Source of the DNA: a virus
Length of the DNA stretch: 64,000 bases
Reading direction: 5' to 3' (one strand)
Virus record (IMG/VR): IMGVR_UViG_3300020465_000009
Coordinates: 1 to 64,000 of that record
Part shown: one piece after another, positions 15,608-25,700 of the stretch
Numbering within the stretch: the stretch's first letter is position 1
Layout: every line of letters begins with the position of its first letter
Notes under the pieces: generated by a model
The model's input: the letters and a program-made list of their open reading frames with translations, nothing else
The model's database searches: none
What the model was told of the DNA's origin: nothing
Made by a program: the position numbers and the translations under genes

Positions 15608-16587
15608 TAGTACCTTTTTTTGATTGTTGGTTTATGCTTACTGATATCAAGAGTTTTGTAACCAACCTCCTCAAAATTTTCTTTTGTCAATTTTCCAGTT
15701 TTTTTCAATGCTTTATTCAGTTTAGCAATACCTGTTTTATTTACAGTCTTAACTTCGCCGTGTGCATTTTTCATTCTGTCTTTGTAGGTGATTGTCTGTG
15801 TGGTGTTATTTTGTTGTCTAGTAAATGACGGCATCATATTATTTTGCTCTAACAAGTCGTCTCTGATGTTTTGATTTTTCTTTTCTATGTTTAGAATTCT
15901 TGTAAAACTGTTTGTTATAGCGGCAGTATAATATGCAAATGGATTCTCTGACTTGCTTTCGTCAAACTGTAAACCAATTTGTGATAATTGCATCAATGCT
16001 TGTGATTGCATTTCGTCGTTGTATGTGTAACCTCTCCAGTTTGATCTTGTGCCATAACGTTCGCAAAGTTTCATAAACATCATTGCTAAACTGTTTGTAA
16101 TTTTTCCATGGTCGCAAGAGAAGTGACCATTACTCATTCCGCCAATCCAATGCGATTTGCCAACACATTTTGGTTTGCCTTTCTTGTCCAGTCTATAATG
16201 TTGGAATGGAGGAAAGTTTACTTTTGTGTGCCTATCGGATTCTTGTTTTGGATTCTTTTTACGTTCAAGGTCTTCCGGGATATGCTCAAAAGACATTACC
16301 CTAAACACCAAATCTGTTTTGTCAATTTTTCTTGTTGATACAGTATAATCCTGCATCTTAATTTTTTTCAATCCAGATTCTTTTGCTTCTTCCCAGGCTT
16401 GTTGCGTTAATTTTTTTGCTTTATTTTTCCTTGCGTTTGCTATTGCAGATGCATTGATTTTTTTGATACTAGGAACAATCAAATCATAGGAAGAATCTTC
16501 TTTTTCCACGTATGAACAATATGTGTTTTTGCTGGCGTGTATTTGCGCCAATAAATCTCTGTTGTTTAGATACTTTACTCTTTTCAT
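15607..16587 (-). CDS. 55: Late-promoter sigma factor gp55 with a long internal insertion
   Basis: 326 residues against 185 in T4. The start RVKYLNNRDLLAQIHASK matches the T4 gp55 N-terminus (YVNNKELLQAI), and residues ~162-260 match the rest: NSLAMMFMKLCERYGTRSNW, RGYTYNDEMQSQALMQLSQI, NPFAYYTAAITNSFTRIL, EKKNQNIRDDLLEQN. This region binds RNA polymerase core and recognises TATAAATA. Between them lies an insertion of about 130 residues that is absent from T4. It includes a Cys/His cluster (C141, H146, H155, C158, H160) which could bind a metal. The protein would read the late promoters seen in this window. The divergent baseplate operon starts just upstream. Confidence 0.88.
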   Translation of the reverse strand: MKRVKYLNNRDLLAQIHASKNTYCSYVEKEDSSYDLIVPSIKKINASAIANARKNKAKKLTQQAWEEAKESGLKKIKMQDYTVSTRKIDKTDLVFRVMSFEHIPEDLERKKNPKQESDRHTKVNFPPFQHYRLDKKGKPKCVGKSHWIGGMSNGHFSCDHGKITNSLAMMFMKLCERYGTRSNWRGYTYNDEMQSQALMQLSQIGLQFDESKSENPFAYYTAAITNSFTRILNIEKKNQNIRDDLLEQNNMMPSFTRQQNNTTQTITYKDRMKNAHGEVKTVNKTGIAKLNKALKKTGKLTKENFEEVGYKTLDISKHKPTIKKRY

Positions 16588-16654
16588 AATTTTCCTAATG
16601 TTAATGTGTAAAAACCAGTGCCGTAAGGGAATTAAATGCGCCTATAATTGTGCC

Positions 16655-16662
16655 TATAAATA
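16655..16662 (+). promoter_or_regulatory. T4-type late promoter for the baseplate operon
   Basis: Exact TATAAATA, 49 bases before the ATG at 16704, within a duplicated context (GCCTATAA occurs at about 16640 and again here). Initiation near 16668 gives a leader containing AAGGAAGAG as ribosome site. Confidence 0.75.
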
Positions 16663-16703
16663 TGTTTTAAGTATACAAAATTATACAAGGAAGAGCAACC
16701 GAA

Positions 16704-17549
16704 ATGGCAGACAACTTTATAGGAAAAGCAATAGAGACAGGTTCAAACATTTATAACCGAACCATAGGTAGACTATTGGGCGCCGGCATCGGTAAAGATT
16801 TTAAGATAGCACAGGCCCAAGCAACATGGGTAGGAAGATCTGCAGGCGAAAAGGATTGGAGAGTAAAATTAACTTTACCACCAATGTCAGATCTTAGACA
16901 CGAATTTTTTAACAACAACGCACTTCTTAGACCGTTACAAGACGCAGGTGGATTTCACTGGCCTCTTACACCGTCTATGGTTATACAGCACACTGCAAAT
17001 TATAATGCATTGGCTCAAACACACAGCAACTATCCTTTCCAGGCTTATCAAAATTCACAAGTTGACCAATTAAACATCATTGGTGAGTTTCCTGTACAGA
17101 ATACAGAAGACGCAAGGTATTGGGTCGCAACGATAAATTTTTTACGTGGCATCACTAAAATGTTTTTTGGAAAACAAACAATGGGGCAGGACAACTACAA
17201 AGGCAATCCGCCTCCAATAATGCACTTGAATGGATATGGAGATCATATGTTTAGAAACGTTCCTGTAATAGTAAACACATTTAACGTTGAACTTAGAGCA
17301 GGTACAGATTACATTTCTACAAACGACGATGTGTACAGTGCAAGATCAACCAACACAGAAGTCGCAAGTTTAGTTAGAAAAGGAATTATAGAAGACAACG
17401 AAATATCGGCTACATGGGCACCAACATTATCAAACATATCAGTTCTAGTAACTCCTATCTACTCTAGAGATACAATTGGTAGATTCAATTTACAAAAATT
17501 CATGCGTGGAGAACTGAACGGTAAGGGCGACGAAATAGGATTTATCTAA
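16704..17549 (+). CDS. Baseplate tail tube cap/initiator protein (gp48/gp54-like)
   Basis: 281 residues. The sequence WRVKLTLPPMSDLRHEFF, PLTPSMVIQHTANYNALA, HSNYPFQAYQNSQVDQLNII, GEFPVQNTEDARYWVATINF is typical of the tail-tube-like proteins that cap the baseplate and start tube polymerisation in marine T4-like phages. There they are annotated gp48 or gp54. T4 has both (364 and 320 residues); which one this corresponds to cannot be settled by eye. It is first in the rightward baseplate operon, and its stop overlaps the start of the gp53-like gene. Confidence 0.75.
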   Translation: MADNFIGKAIETGSNIYNRTIGRLLGAGIGKDFKIAQAQATWVGRSAGEKDWRVKLTLPPMSDLRHEFFNNNALLRPLQDAGGFHWPLTPSMVIQHTANYNALAQTHSNYPFQAYQNSQVDQLNIIGEFPVQNTEDARYWVATINFLRGITKMFFGKQTMGQDNYKGNPPPIMHLNGYGDHMFRNVPVIVNTFNVELRAGTDYISTNDDVYSARSTNTEVASLVRKGIIEDNEISATWAPTLSNISVLVTPIYSRDTIGRFNLQKFMRGELNGKGDEIGFI

Positions 17550-17848
17550 TGGCAAAATATTCAAGAACATCTCCTTATTTTGAAACAGACCAAAATAAAT
17601 TATATTTAGATCTATTAAAGCCTAGGACTATCACAGCCGAAGCAGACGACGAAACATATACAATCGAAAGAACCTATGCTTATAGACCTGATCTACTTGC
17701 ATTTGACTTATATGGTACACCAAGACTTTGGTGGGTATTTGCACAAAGAAATGCCGACGAAATTGAAGATCCTATCTATGATTTCAAACCAGGCACAGTA
17801 ATAAGATTACCAAAGCCAGAAAATGTCAAAGCAGATCTAGGATTATAA
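17549..17848 (+). CDS. 53: Baseplate wedge subunit gp53 (LysM-like)
   Basis: 99 residues. The core RTYAYRPDLLAFDLYGTPRL, WWVFAQRNADEIEDPIYDFK, PGTVIRLP is the LysM-like module of marine T4-like gp53 proteins: an aromatic D-L-L-A ... W-W-V-F ... N ... D-P ... G-x-x-I-x-x-P pattern. It is much shorter than T4 gp53 (196) but of normal length for marine relatives. gp53 joins neighbouring wedges around the hub. It overlaps the upstream gene by one base and precedes the hub gene by one base. Confidence 0.85.
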   Translation: MAKYSRTSPYFETDQNKLYLDLLKPRTITAEADDETYTIERTYAYRPDLLAFDLYGTPRLWWVFAQRNADEIEDPIYDFKPGTVIRLPKPENVKADLGL

Positions 17849-17849
17849 G

Positions 17850-20057
17850 ATGGCAGAAAAAAATATCCTACATAAATTTGCATCTTATAATTGCTTGTTC
17901 ACGATTTCATCTTGCAACGACAAAGAATTACAAAACAGATCATACTTCAAGAATCCATTGAAAAACATAGTGGCAAGGTCTGGAGGTATAAGTGACGCAG
18001 AAGTTTCTGCCAATCAGTTGGTAGCGGAGGCCGAGGCGGCGAGGGCAAATCAGGATATACCGGCATTGGCACGTCAAAAAGTTTATGATGACAAAATGGT
18101 TTACATCAAAGACAGACAGATATCGGAAAAAGTTTTAGAAAAAGGCAGAGATATATTCATTGAGAACGTCAATATATTAAGCACAGCAAGTCCAAGTTTT
18201 GAGCGTAACCTAGGTACTTTTACAAAGATAGATATGGCATTGGTCGAACCATATGGAATAAGCCTGATTGAAAAATTACGTGGAGCAACCGCAAAAGAAG
18301 GTTATATAGATTATCTTGATGCACCAATGTTGCTTACCTTACAAATTAAAGGACAAGACGAAAACGGAAATTTCACAACAACAAAAGAAGAAACAATCAC
18401 AAGAAAAATTCCTATATTAATTGCTAGGGTAGAATTTGATGTAACGGAGTCAGGTACAGAATATAGATTAGAAGCACTTCCTTACTGCGAAATGGGATAT
18501 GATGATAGGTTTAAATTTCCGAGAAGAGATGTACAAGCCTTCATTCCGCATGGTGGCACATATCAAGACTGGGCCGATTCGGTAGAATTTGCTATCAACA
18601 GTTCAGGAAATGCAGACGAAACTGCAAGGTCACAAATGGATGTGGAAATAGCAGAATCAACTAGGAAGTTGCCAGACGTGTACAAATTTCACCTGCACCC
18701 AGAACTTAGGGGCAAATTAACATATGATAAAATGTCCAAAGAACAGATCAGAGCAGAAGGAACACCATTGAGTGATAATAAAGAGTTTGCAGAACTAATC
18801 GATGGAGCGTCAAAGGTACCACCTTACAAAGGAGGTGCACAAAAAGGAATAACGCATAAGTTCAGCGATTCTTTTCCTCAAGCAATAGAAAATATTGTGC
18901 AACTATCAGACTTCTATAGAGAAGTATTAGAAAATTGGACTGAAAAATTTGCAACTGCCCAAGGAATATCCACTACGATTGCTCCCAACACTCCGTTTGC
19001 CAGAGACAAAACAACAAAGGAATTAATTGGTGATCTTAAAAAATTGAAACCAACAGATGATGTAAAGTCGTATGCCAGACAAAATCAATTTGTGGACTGG
19101 TTTAGAATAGTAGTGACCGTTTCGCAAGAAACAGGTACAGCAAATTTTGATCCAATCACTCGTATGCATCCAAAAACAATTAATTACACAGTGGTGCCTT
19201 ATAAGGTTCACATCAATAAATTTTTACAACCAGGATTGCATTTAGCAAAACCAAAAGATGTGGAAAAAAATGTAAGAAAAAATTACAACTATATCTTTAC
19301 TGGAGAAAACCTTGATGTGTTAGGATTCAATATAAACTACAAAGCGGCATTCTTTGTGCGTAATGTTAGACCCACTTACAAAACCGATCAGGAAAAAGGC
19401 GGATTGGACAATAAAAAAGATTCAAACTCATGGTTCTCAGAATTAGTAGGGGGAAATAAATCAGATCAATATAACTTAAAAACCTTGTCAGAAGAAACTA
19501 AACTTCCTTTCAACCTTAGAGGAGCACCTTCCAATATAAAAAGTAAAAATGCAGTAGACGAAAGTGTGCCTCCGAGAATGTCAGCATTCATGGACTATCT
19601 AACAAATCCAGATGCAGATATGCTTCAACTGGACATGGAAATTTTAGGTGACCCTGCATACATATCAGAAGATTCTTTTGATCCATCTTTGCAAAATGCA
19701 TTCAAACCAGTGGATTCGGATTTCGATCTAGGCAAACAGCAATTTAAATATAATAGTTATATGCCAATTATAGGATTAAATTTTAGATTTCCTGGAGATC
19801 CACAGGAACAGAAAGGTGTATATTTTGATAGACCTGCACAAAATACTGACACATCTGGAATGATGTTTAACGGTTTATACCAATTGGTTAAAGTGGACAG
19901 CAAATTTGAAGGCGGCAAGTTCACACAGGACTTGAGACTGGTGAGATTATTGAATCAAGATTCTACAGAAAAAACAGATGCTTCACAAGCCAAAGATGTA
20001 CATAAAATAAATGTCAATGACATAGACCAAGCAGGCAGAATTAGGGGAGGCTTATAA
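17850..20057 (+). CDS. Predicted baseplate hub-region structural protein
   Basis: 735 residues, no signal peptide or catalytic motif. The N-terminal section (KFASYNCLFTISSCNDKELQ) and a beta-rich middle (PILIARVEFDVTESGTEYRL, EALPYCEMGYDDRFKFPRRD) are followed by a helical linker. The C-terminal part (LQLDMEILGDPAYISED, MPIIGLNFRFPGDPQE, FNGLYQLVKVDSKFEGGKFT, QDLRLVRL) looks like the tail-tube/hub beta domain where a protein builds on a D-P-A-Y-I strand set. It sits where T4-like phages put hub genes, between gp53 and gp5. It could be the functional counterpart of gp27, but this is position-based. Confidence 0.6.
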   Translation: MAEKNILHKFASYNCLFTISSCNDKELQNRSYFKNPLKNIVARSGGISDAEVSANQLVAEAEAARANQDIPALARQKVYDDKMVYIKDRQISEKVLEKGRDIFIENVNILSTASPSFERNLGTFTKIDMALVEPYGISLIEKLRGATAKEGYIDYLDAPMLLTLQIKGQDENGNFTTTKEETITRKIPILIARVEFDVTESGTEYRLEALPYCEMGYDDRFKFPRRDVQAFIPHGGTYQDWADSVEFAINSSGNADETARSQMDVEIAESTRKLPDVYKFHLHPELRGKLTYDKMSKEQIRAEGTPLSDNKEFAELIDGASKVPPYKGGAQKGITHKFSDSFPQAIENIVQLSDFYREVLENWTEKFATAQGISTTIAPNTPFARDKTTKELIGDLKKLKPTDDVKSYARQNQFVDWFRIVVTVSQETGTANFDPITRMHPKTINYTVVPYKVHINKFLQPGLHLAKPKDVEKNVRKNYNYIFTGENLDVLGFNINYKAAFFVRNVRPTYKTDQEKGGLDNKKDSNSWFSELVGGNKSDQYNLKTLSEETKLPFNLRGAPSNIKSKNAVDESVPPRMSAFMDYLTNPDADMLQLDMEILGDPAYISEDSFDPSLQNAFKPVDSDFDLGKQQFKYNSYMPIIGLNFRFPGDPQEQKGVYFDRPAQNTDTSGMMFNGLYQLVKVDSKFEGGKFTQDLRLVRLLNQDSTEKTDASQAKDVHKINVNDIDQAGRIRGGL

Positions 20058-22249
20058 TGGCATACAAAACATCATTTGGTTTCACAGACACACAAGATAA
20101 TCAAAAAGATTTTAATGAAAAATTCAAGTCTATTGATACAGGACCATACATAGGACAGGTAAAATACAATGTCGATCCGTTGAGAATGGGTAGATTGGGA
20201 GTTAACATTCCTGCACTAACTAAAGCGGAAAATCCAAAAATGGATGACATAGTGTGGTGCCAGTATCTTTCTCCATTCGCTGGAGCAAAGCCTTACAAGG
20301 CAGTAAGCAGTACTGATCCATTCAAACAAGAAACTAACCAACACTCGTATGGTATGTGGGCAGTTCCGCCAGACATAGACACATCTGTGGTAGTGATTTT
20401 TGTAAAAGGTGAAAATAAAGTAGAATCTGCATTTTGGATAGGTTGTGTGCAAGAGCCAGGCACAAACCAAATGATACCAGGCATGGGTTCAAACTCAAAC
20501 AACAGTTTAAGCACAGAGGCGGCCGGCGACATGGGCAGTGGAGATCCATCACAACTTTATGGAACACAACAATTACCTGTAACAGAAAGAAACAGAAAAG
20601 TACAATCTGGAGAAAAAGGAGCATACGACGATTTCCCTTCAAGGAAATATCCTGTCAATGAGGACCTTGCAGATCAATTAAAGAAACAAGGACTTATACG
20701 AGACCCTGTTAGAGGTACAACAACTTCGAGTGCAACCAGAGAATCACCTAGTGCAGTGTTTGGATGGAGTACTCCGGGTAGAGTCAGAGGAGACTCACGT
20801 GAACTTAATGTTGGCGCACAGGAGGCCAAGACAAAAACAGATAGGCATCACGGTCATTCTTTTGTAATGGATGACGGAGAAAAAGGTGGAAGCAACCAGT
20901 TATTAAGAATGCGTACATCTTCAGGACACCAAATTTTAATGCACGATTCGGATCAAACAATCTACATCAGTCACGCATCTGGAAATTCTTACATAGAGAT
21001 GGACAAAGAAGGAAAAGTCGACATATACTCAGGTATAGGTGGAATCAATATGCGTACTGAAGGCGACATGAATATACACTGTGATGGAAACTTTAATGTC
21101 CACGCAAGGAATATGATCAGGATGGCCACTGAAGGTGAGTATGTACAAAGCGGAAAATATTTAATGAACCTTGGACACAACGGTGTGTTCACAAGTGCTC
21201 AGGAAGGTGGTGTAAGAACATACGGTAAGCAAGGCATCAGTATGTACGGTGCCAGCACAATGATAGGAGCCGGTGGATCAGTTCACCTGGCAGGATCGGC
21301 AGTGCATTTGAACTCCACTTTCGCTTCAGCAGAATGGGGACCAACATGGCTTACTCCAGAAGCGGCCACAGTAAACCCAAGATTAGAAAATGATGTTGAA
21401 CTTACAGTAAAAGGATCAAGCGGACAAGTGGGAATATTGAAACCAGGCACAAGAAAAACAAGAACAACTGTGCATAATTTTGTGCATCACGAACCGAGAT
21501 TTAGATTGTCTGCATTTAATTCTACGACAGGACCTTGGAACGATTCTGAGTACACAACAAAAGCAAGAACTCCAGGCACTAAAGAATTTATAGAACAGAG
21601 AAACAGAGAGTCTGACATAGAGTCTATTAAATTAGGACAACTACAGGCAGATGCTCTTGCTTACGCAAAATGGAAAATGGGTAACAGCACAAATGTACAA
21701 AAGGCTTCCGAGGCATTAAAATTATTCAGTCAAGATTATAATAAAACATATAATATATCAAATGTACTGAAAACTGCGGCACCATTTATTCCTGACAGCA
21801 AAAAAGGTGCACTTGTACAAGAAGTAATAGACGTTGTGGGTGATAAAGATTTACAACTATTTGCAAATCAAATATTCACAAACGCATCGGGAGATGTCTT
21901 TACACTAAAAGGTTCAAAAATTAGTAAAAATTTAAGTTCAATGAACAATGTTATAGGTGATGCAACAAACAACTTGTCTGCTATAAACAAATCAATCAAA
22001 GGTGTTACCAATGATGTATACTCCACTGTCGACGGTGTAGTAGATTTAGAGAACGCGGCATCAATATTCAATGACGTTTCATCTTTGACACAAACATACA
22101 CAATGGTCAAATCAGGTAGGATCACAAGTGTAGGACAAGCAAAAATGTTAATAACAAGTGCTGGTAACACAATAAAAAGTTTATCTAGTGGAATTTCAAA
22201 TATAGACTTTAAAAATATAGGATCAAAAATTAAGGGATTTTTTAGTTAA
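20057..22249 (+). CDS. 5: Baseplate central spike gp5-like, without lysozyme domain
   Basis: 730 residues. Residues ~30-150 form the gp5/VgrG OB-fold (GPYIGQVKYNVDPLRMGRLG, VNIPAL, VWCQYLSPFAG, SVVVIFVKGE, AFWIGCVQEPG). Residues ~275-420 carry the repeats of the triple-stranded spike (LRMRTSSGHQILMHDSDQTI, EMDKEGKVDIYSGIGGINM, GDMNIHCDGNFNVHARN). The last ~180 residues are helical. T4 gp5 has a lysozyme domain between OB fold and spike; here a Ser/Gly-rich linker occupies that place and no lysozyme catalytic signature was seen. Stop and start overlap with the preceding gene (position 20057). Confidence 0.85.
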   Translation: MAYKTSFGFTDTQDNQKDFNEKFKSIDTGPYIGQVKYNVDPLRMGRLGVNIPALTKAENPKMDDIVWCQYLSPFAGAKPYKAVSSTDPFKQETNQHSYGMWAVPPDIDTSVVVIFVKGENKVESAFWIGCVQEPGTNQMIPGMGSNSNNSLSTEAAGDMGSGDPSQLYGTQQLPVTERNRKVQSGEKGAYDDFPSRKYPVNEDLADQLKKQGLIRDPVRGTTTSSATRESPSAVFGWSTPGRVRGDSRELNVGAQEAKTKTDRHHGHSFVMDDGEKGGSNQLLRMRTSSGHQILMHDSDQTIYISHASGNSYIEMDKEGKVDIYSGIGGINMRTEGDMNIHCDGNFNVHARNMIRMATEGEYVQSGKYLMNLGHNGVFTSAQEGGVRTYGKQGISMYGASTMIGAGGSVHLAGSAVHLNSTFASAEWGPTWLTPEAATVNPRLENDVELTVKGSSGQVGILKPGTRKTRTTVHNFVHHEPRFRLSAFNSTTGPWNDSEYTTKARTPGTKEFIEQRNRESDIESIKLGQLQADALAYAKWKMGNSTNVQKASEALKLFSQDYNKTYNISNVLKTAAPFIPDSKKGALVQEVIDVVGDKDLQLFANQIFTNASGDVFTLKGSKISKNLSSMNNVIGDATNNLSAINKSIKGVTNDVYSTVDGVVDLENAASIFNDVSSLTQTYTMVKSGRITSVGQAKMLITSAGNTIKSLSSGISNIDFKNIGSKIKGFFS

Positions 22250-22261
22250 TAAATATTTTAT

Positions 22262-22678
22262 ATGGCATACGTATCAAGCACAAACACAGGTGGAAGTCAA
22301 GGAAACAGAGTTACCTTTAGGGGTTTCAGTAGCAAAGCATCTGAGGCCAATTACAAATTGTATGATTTCGAGTGTGCTAAACAAGATCTGCTCAACAGAC
22401 TTACTATACGTAAGGGAGAAAGAGTTGAGAATCCAGAATTTGGCACAATCATATACGATTTGTTGTTTGAACAGTTTACAGATTCTCTCAAAGAAGCAGT
22501 CACAGACGATATAACGCAAAATTTGAACGCCGATCCTCGTATAGGAGTTGAGGAAATAAGAGTAACTGAAGCAGAGCATGGCATAGCGATTCAGGCATCA
22601 ATACGTTATGTACCGTTAGATATCACAGAAAAAATGCAGTTTATCTTCACTGAAGATATGGCAAACGATCTAATATAA
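22262..22678 (+). CDS. 25: Baseplate wedge subunit gp25
   Basis: 138 residues, the length of T4 gp25 (132). The core YDFECAKQDLLNRLTIRKGE, RVENPEFGTIIYDLLFEQFT and a C-terminal DPRIGVEEIRVTEAEHGIAI, QASIRYVPLDITEKM fit the gp25-like family shared with type VI secretion TssE. This protein initiates sheath polymerisation at the baseplate. The family's E-P-R-x-G type loop appears here as NPEFGT. It lies between gp5 and gp6 as in T4-like synteny. Confidence 0.9.
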   Translation: MAYVSSTNTGGSQGNRVTFRGFSSKASEANYKLYDFECAKQDLLNRLTIRKGERVENPEFGTIIYDLLFEQFTDSLKEAVTDDITQNLNADPRIGVEEIRVTEAEHGIAIQASIRYVPLDITEKMQFIFTEDMANDLI

Positions 22679-22698
22679 TATACGCATATTATTAATAC

Positions 22699-22706
22699 TA
22701 TAAATA
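22699..22706 (+). promoter_or_regulatory. T4-type late promoter for gp6
   Basis: Exact TATAAATA in the 42-base gap before gp6, 22 bases from the ATG at 22721. It is preceded by ATACGCATAT at 22680-22689, identical to the sequence at 7961-7970 beside the gp26 promoter. Confidence 0.65.
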
Positions 22707-22720
22707 TCGTTGTATACGAT

Positions 22721-25700
22721 ATGGCCACAACAGATAGACAAAACAGATTACTTGTAGCGGAAGATTGGACAAAGATCTACCAGGCTTTTCAACAGGCTGA
22801 TTTCAAATCTTATGACTTTGAAACACTGCGTAGAACAATGGTCAATTATCTGCGTGAAAATTATCCTGATGATTTCAACGATTACGTAGAAAGTTCAGAA
22901 TATGTTGCGTTGCTTGATCTGATTGCCTATATCGCTCAGGCACTTGCATTCAGAGTTGACCTCAATGCTAGAGAAAACTTTTTAGCAACTGCCGAAAGAA
23001 GAGATTCTATTTTAAGATTAGCACGTTTAATCAATTACAATGTAAAAAGAAATCAACCAGCAACAGGATTGTTAAAAATTGATACTGTTACTACCACAGA
23101 AGACGTAAGAGATTCAACAGGAAATAATTTAGCAAACCAAACAATCGTTTGGAACGATTCTATTAACTCTAATTACAGAGAACAGTTCATTTCTATCATG
23201 AGTGCGGCAAACACCACAGGACAAACTTTTGGAAAACCAAGAGAAGCAGGTAACATCGGTGGAATACAAACAGACATTTACACATTATCATCAAATCAAA
23301 CAGATTTGCCTCTTTTTAAATTTACAAAAAATATTGGTGGTGTTAGTAGGAATTTTGAAGTGGTCCCGTCAGCAATTACAGGATCAGAATCAATATTTGA
23401 AAATGAGCCAATTGTGGGAACTGGTTTAACTTATGCTTACAGACAAGACGGCGCAGGAGATTCATCAAACAACACAGGGTTCTTCTTTTTGTTCAAACAA
23501 GGAAATATATCGTTCCAAGATTTTTCAATTGAAAACTCTACAACAAATTTAACGCAACCTATCGGAGCACAAAATATCAACAATTCAGATGTGTGGTTAT
23601 ACAAACTAGACGACTTGAATCAAATATCAGAAAAATGGACACAGGTTCCTTCACTTTCAGGAAACAACGCCATATACAATTCATTATCAAAAAACGTAAG
23701 AAATATTTACAATGTAATTACTAGAGATGGTGATGCCATTGATTTAGCATTTGGTGATGGAAACTTTTCCAATATTCCATTAGGAAATTTTAGATGTTAC
23801 TACAGAACAAGTGATAATGAAAAATTTTCAATTACACCTTCTGATATGCAACGTATTAATCTTGCAATTCCGTATATTGATAAAAACGGATCACAACAAA
23901 CACTTACAGTTACAGCATCACTAAAACAAAGTATCTACAATTCAACTGCGTCAGAAAGCAATGATTCTATTAGAGACAAAGCACCACAAACATTTTACTC
24001 GCAAAATAGAATGGTTACAGCAGAAGACTATCAAGTTGTACCTTTATCTGCATCACAGGAAATTATTAAAGTAAGATCCGTAAACAGAACAGCATCTGGC
24101 GTTTCTAGACAGAAAGAAATTTTAGATCCTACTGGTGCTTACTCGAGTTTGAGTATATTTGCGGAAGATGGTATTTTGTACAGAGAAGAAAAAAATAACA
24201 CTTTTACTTTTACATTCAAAAACAAAAATAATATTTTAGACACCATTAATTCTAAAGTCGAAGCAAAATTAAAATTGCCATACAGCAGACAGTTTTACTA
24301 CTTAAAATACGGAACTAAAAATTTAGCAACTTTGTCGGCTACGTGGAATTCAACAACTACAAGCACAAATTTAAACACTGGATATTTTACAACAGGCACA
24401 GGTGCATTAAAAACAGGAATCTATGCAACATCAAATTTAAAATATGCTAAAGCAGGTTCGTTAATAAAGTTCACTTCACCGAACACAAACAAATTCTTAA
24501 ATGGAAAATTTGTTGCAAGTTCAACAGATAACGCCACTGATAGAGAATGGGCAAAAATAGGCGAAGTAGAAGGTGATGGCGCTAATAACGGTACAGGTAA
24601 TTTGGAGACCGGAGTAGGTCCAATATCACTAACTGACATAATTCCAAACGGTGCTGTGCTTAACGCAGTCATTCCTGCTTTTACAATAAACTTTACAACT
24701 GCTTTGAAAAACGATTTAATTGATAGAGTTAATGCTTATGAAAATTTTGCATTGAGATATGATCAGGAAAACGAAGAATGGAAAGTGATTACGTCTACAA
24801 ATGTTAGTACAAGCACAGTATTTGGTTTAGGTAACGCAGGATCAACTACAGGTACAAATTTAGATCAAAGTTGGTGGTTTAATTTTACAAATGACGGCAA
24901 TACATACACAGTTACATACAGATCACTAGATTACATATTTGAATCCGAAAAACAAAATAAATTTCACTATGATGTTGAAGAAAAAATTTACGATTATAAA
25001 ACTGGACTAGCAGTAAAAGACACTGTAAAACTTCTTAAAACAAACAGTTTAGTATCAACAGGAAATTCAATAGGTTATCCTTTACAATGGCAAATTGTAG
25101 ACACAGTAACAGAAGCAGACGGATACCAGGACAACGCAAAAGTAAAAGTAGGTTTTTACGACGCCGATGATGATGGTGTTGTTGACAATCCAGAATTATT
25201 TGATATTTGTGTAGAACCTGACACTTCGCCTACCACAAAATTTGTCTTTTTCGAAAAATATCTTTCGTACAATAATATAGAAAGATTTAGACCATATGCG
25301 GCAACAAACTTTGTTGTAGCAGAAAAAGAAGCAGACATTACATTAAGTTCTGCAACTTATTCAAACGATCAGTTATTTTATTTTTATGATCAAGCGGAAG
25401 ACGTTGTGAAAAAATACAATTCAACAACAAACACTTTAACTACAACAACAGATTATTATGGCAGACGTGGAAGAAGCAGTCTGTTATTCCAATACAAACA
25501 TAATGCAGGGCAAGAAACAAGAATTGATCCAAGTGTTTCAAACATAATTGATTGTTATATGCTTGAAAGATCTTATGACAACCTATATAGAATATGGTTA
25601 CAGGACGGCGGAACAAAACCAACTCCAAGCACACCTGACCAATTGAGAATAAGTTATTCCGGATCTTTGAATCCTTTGAAATCACTTAACGATCAAATTG

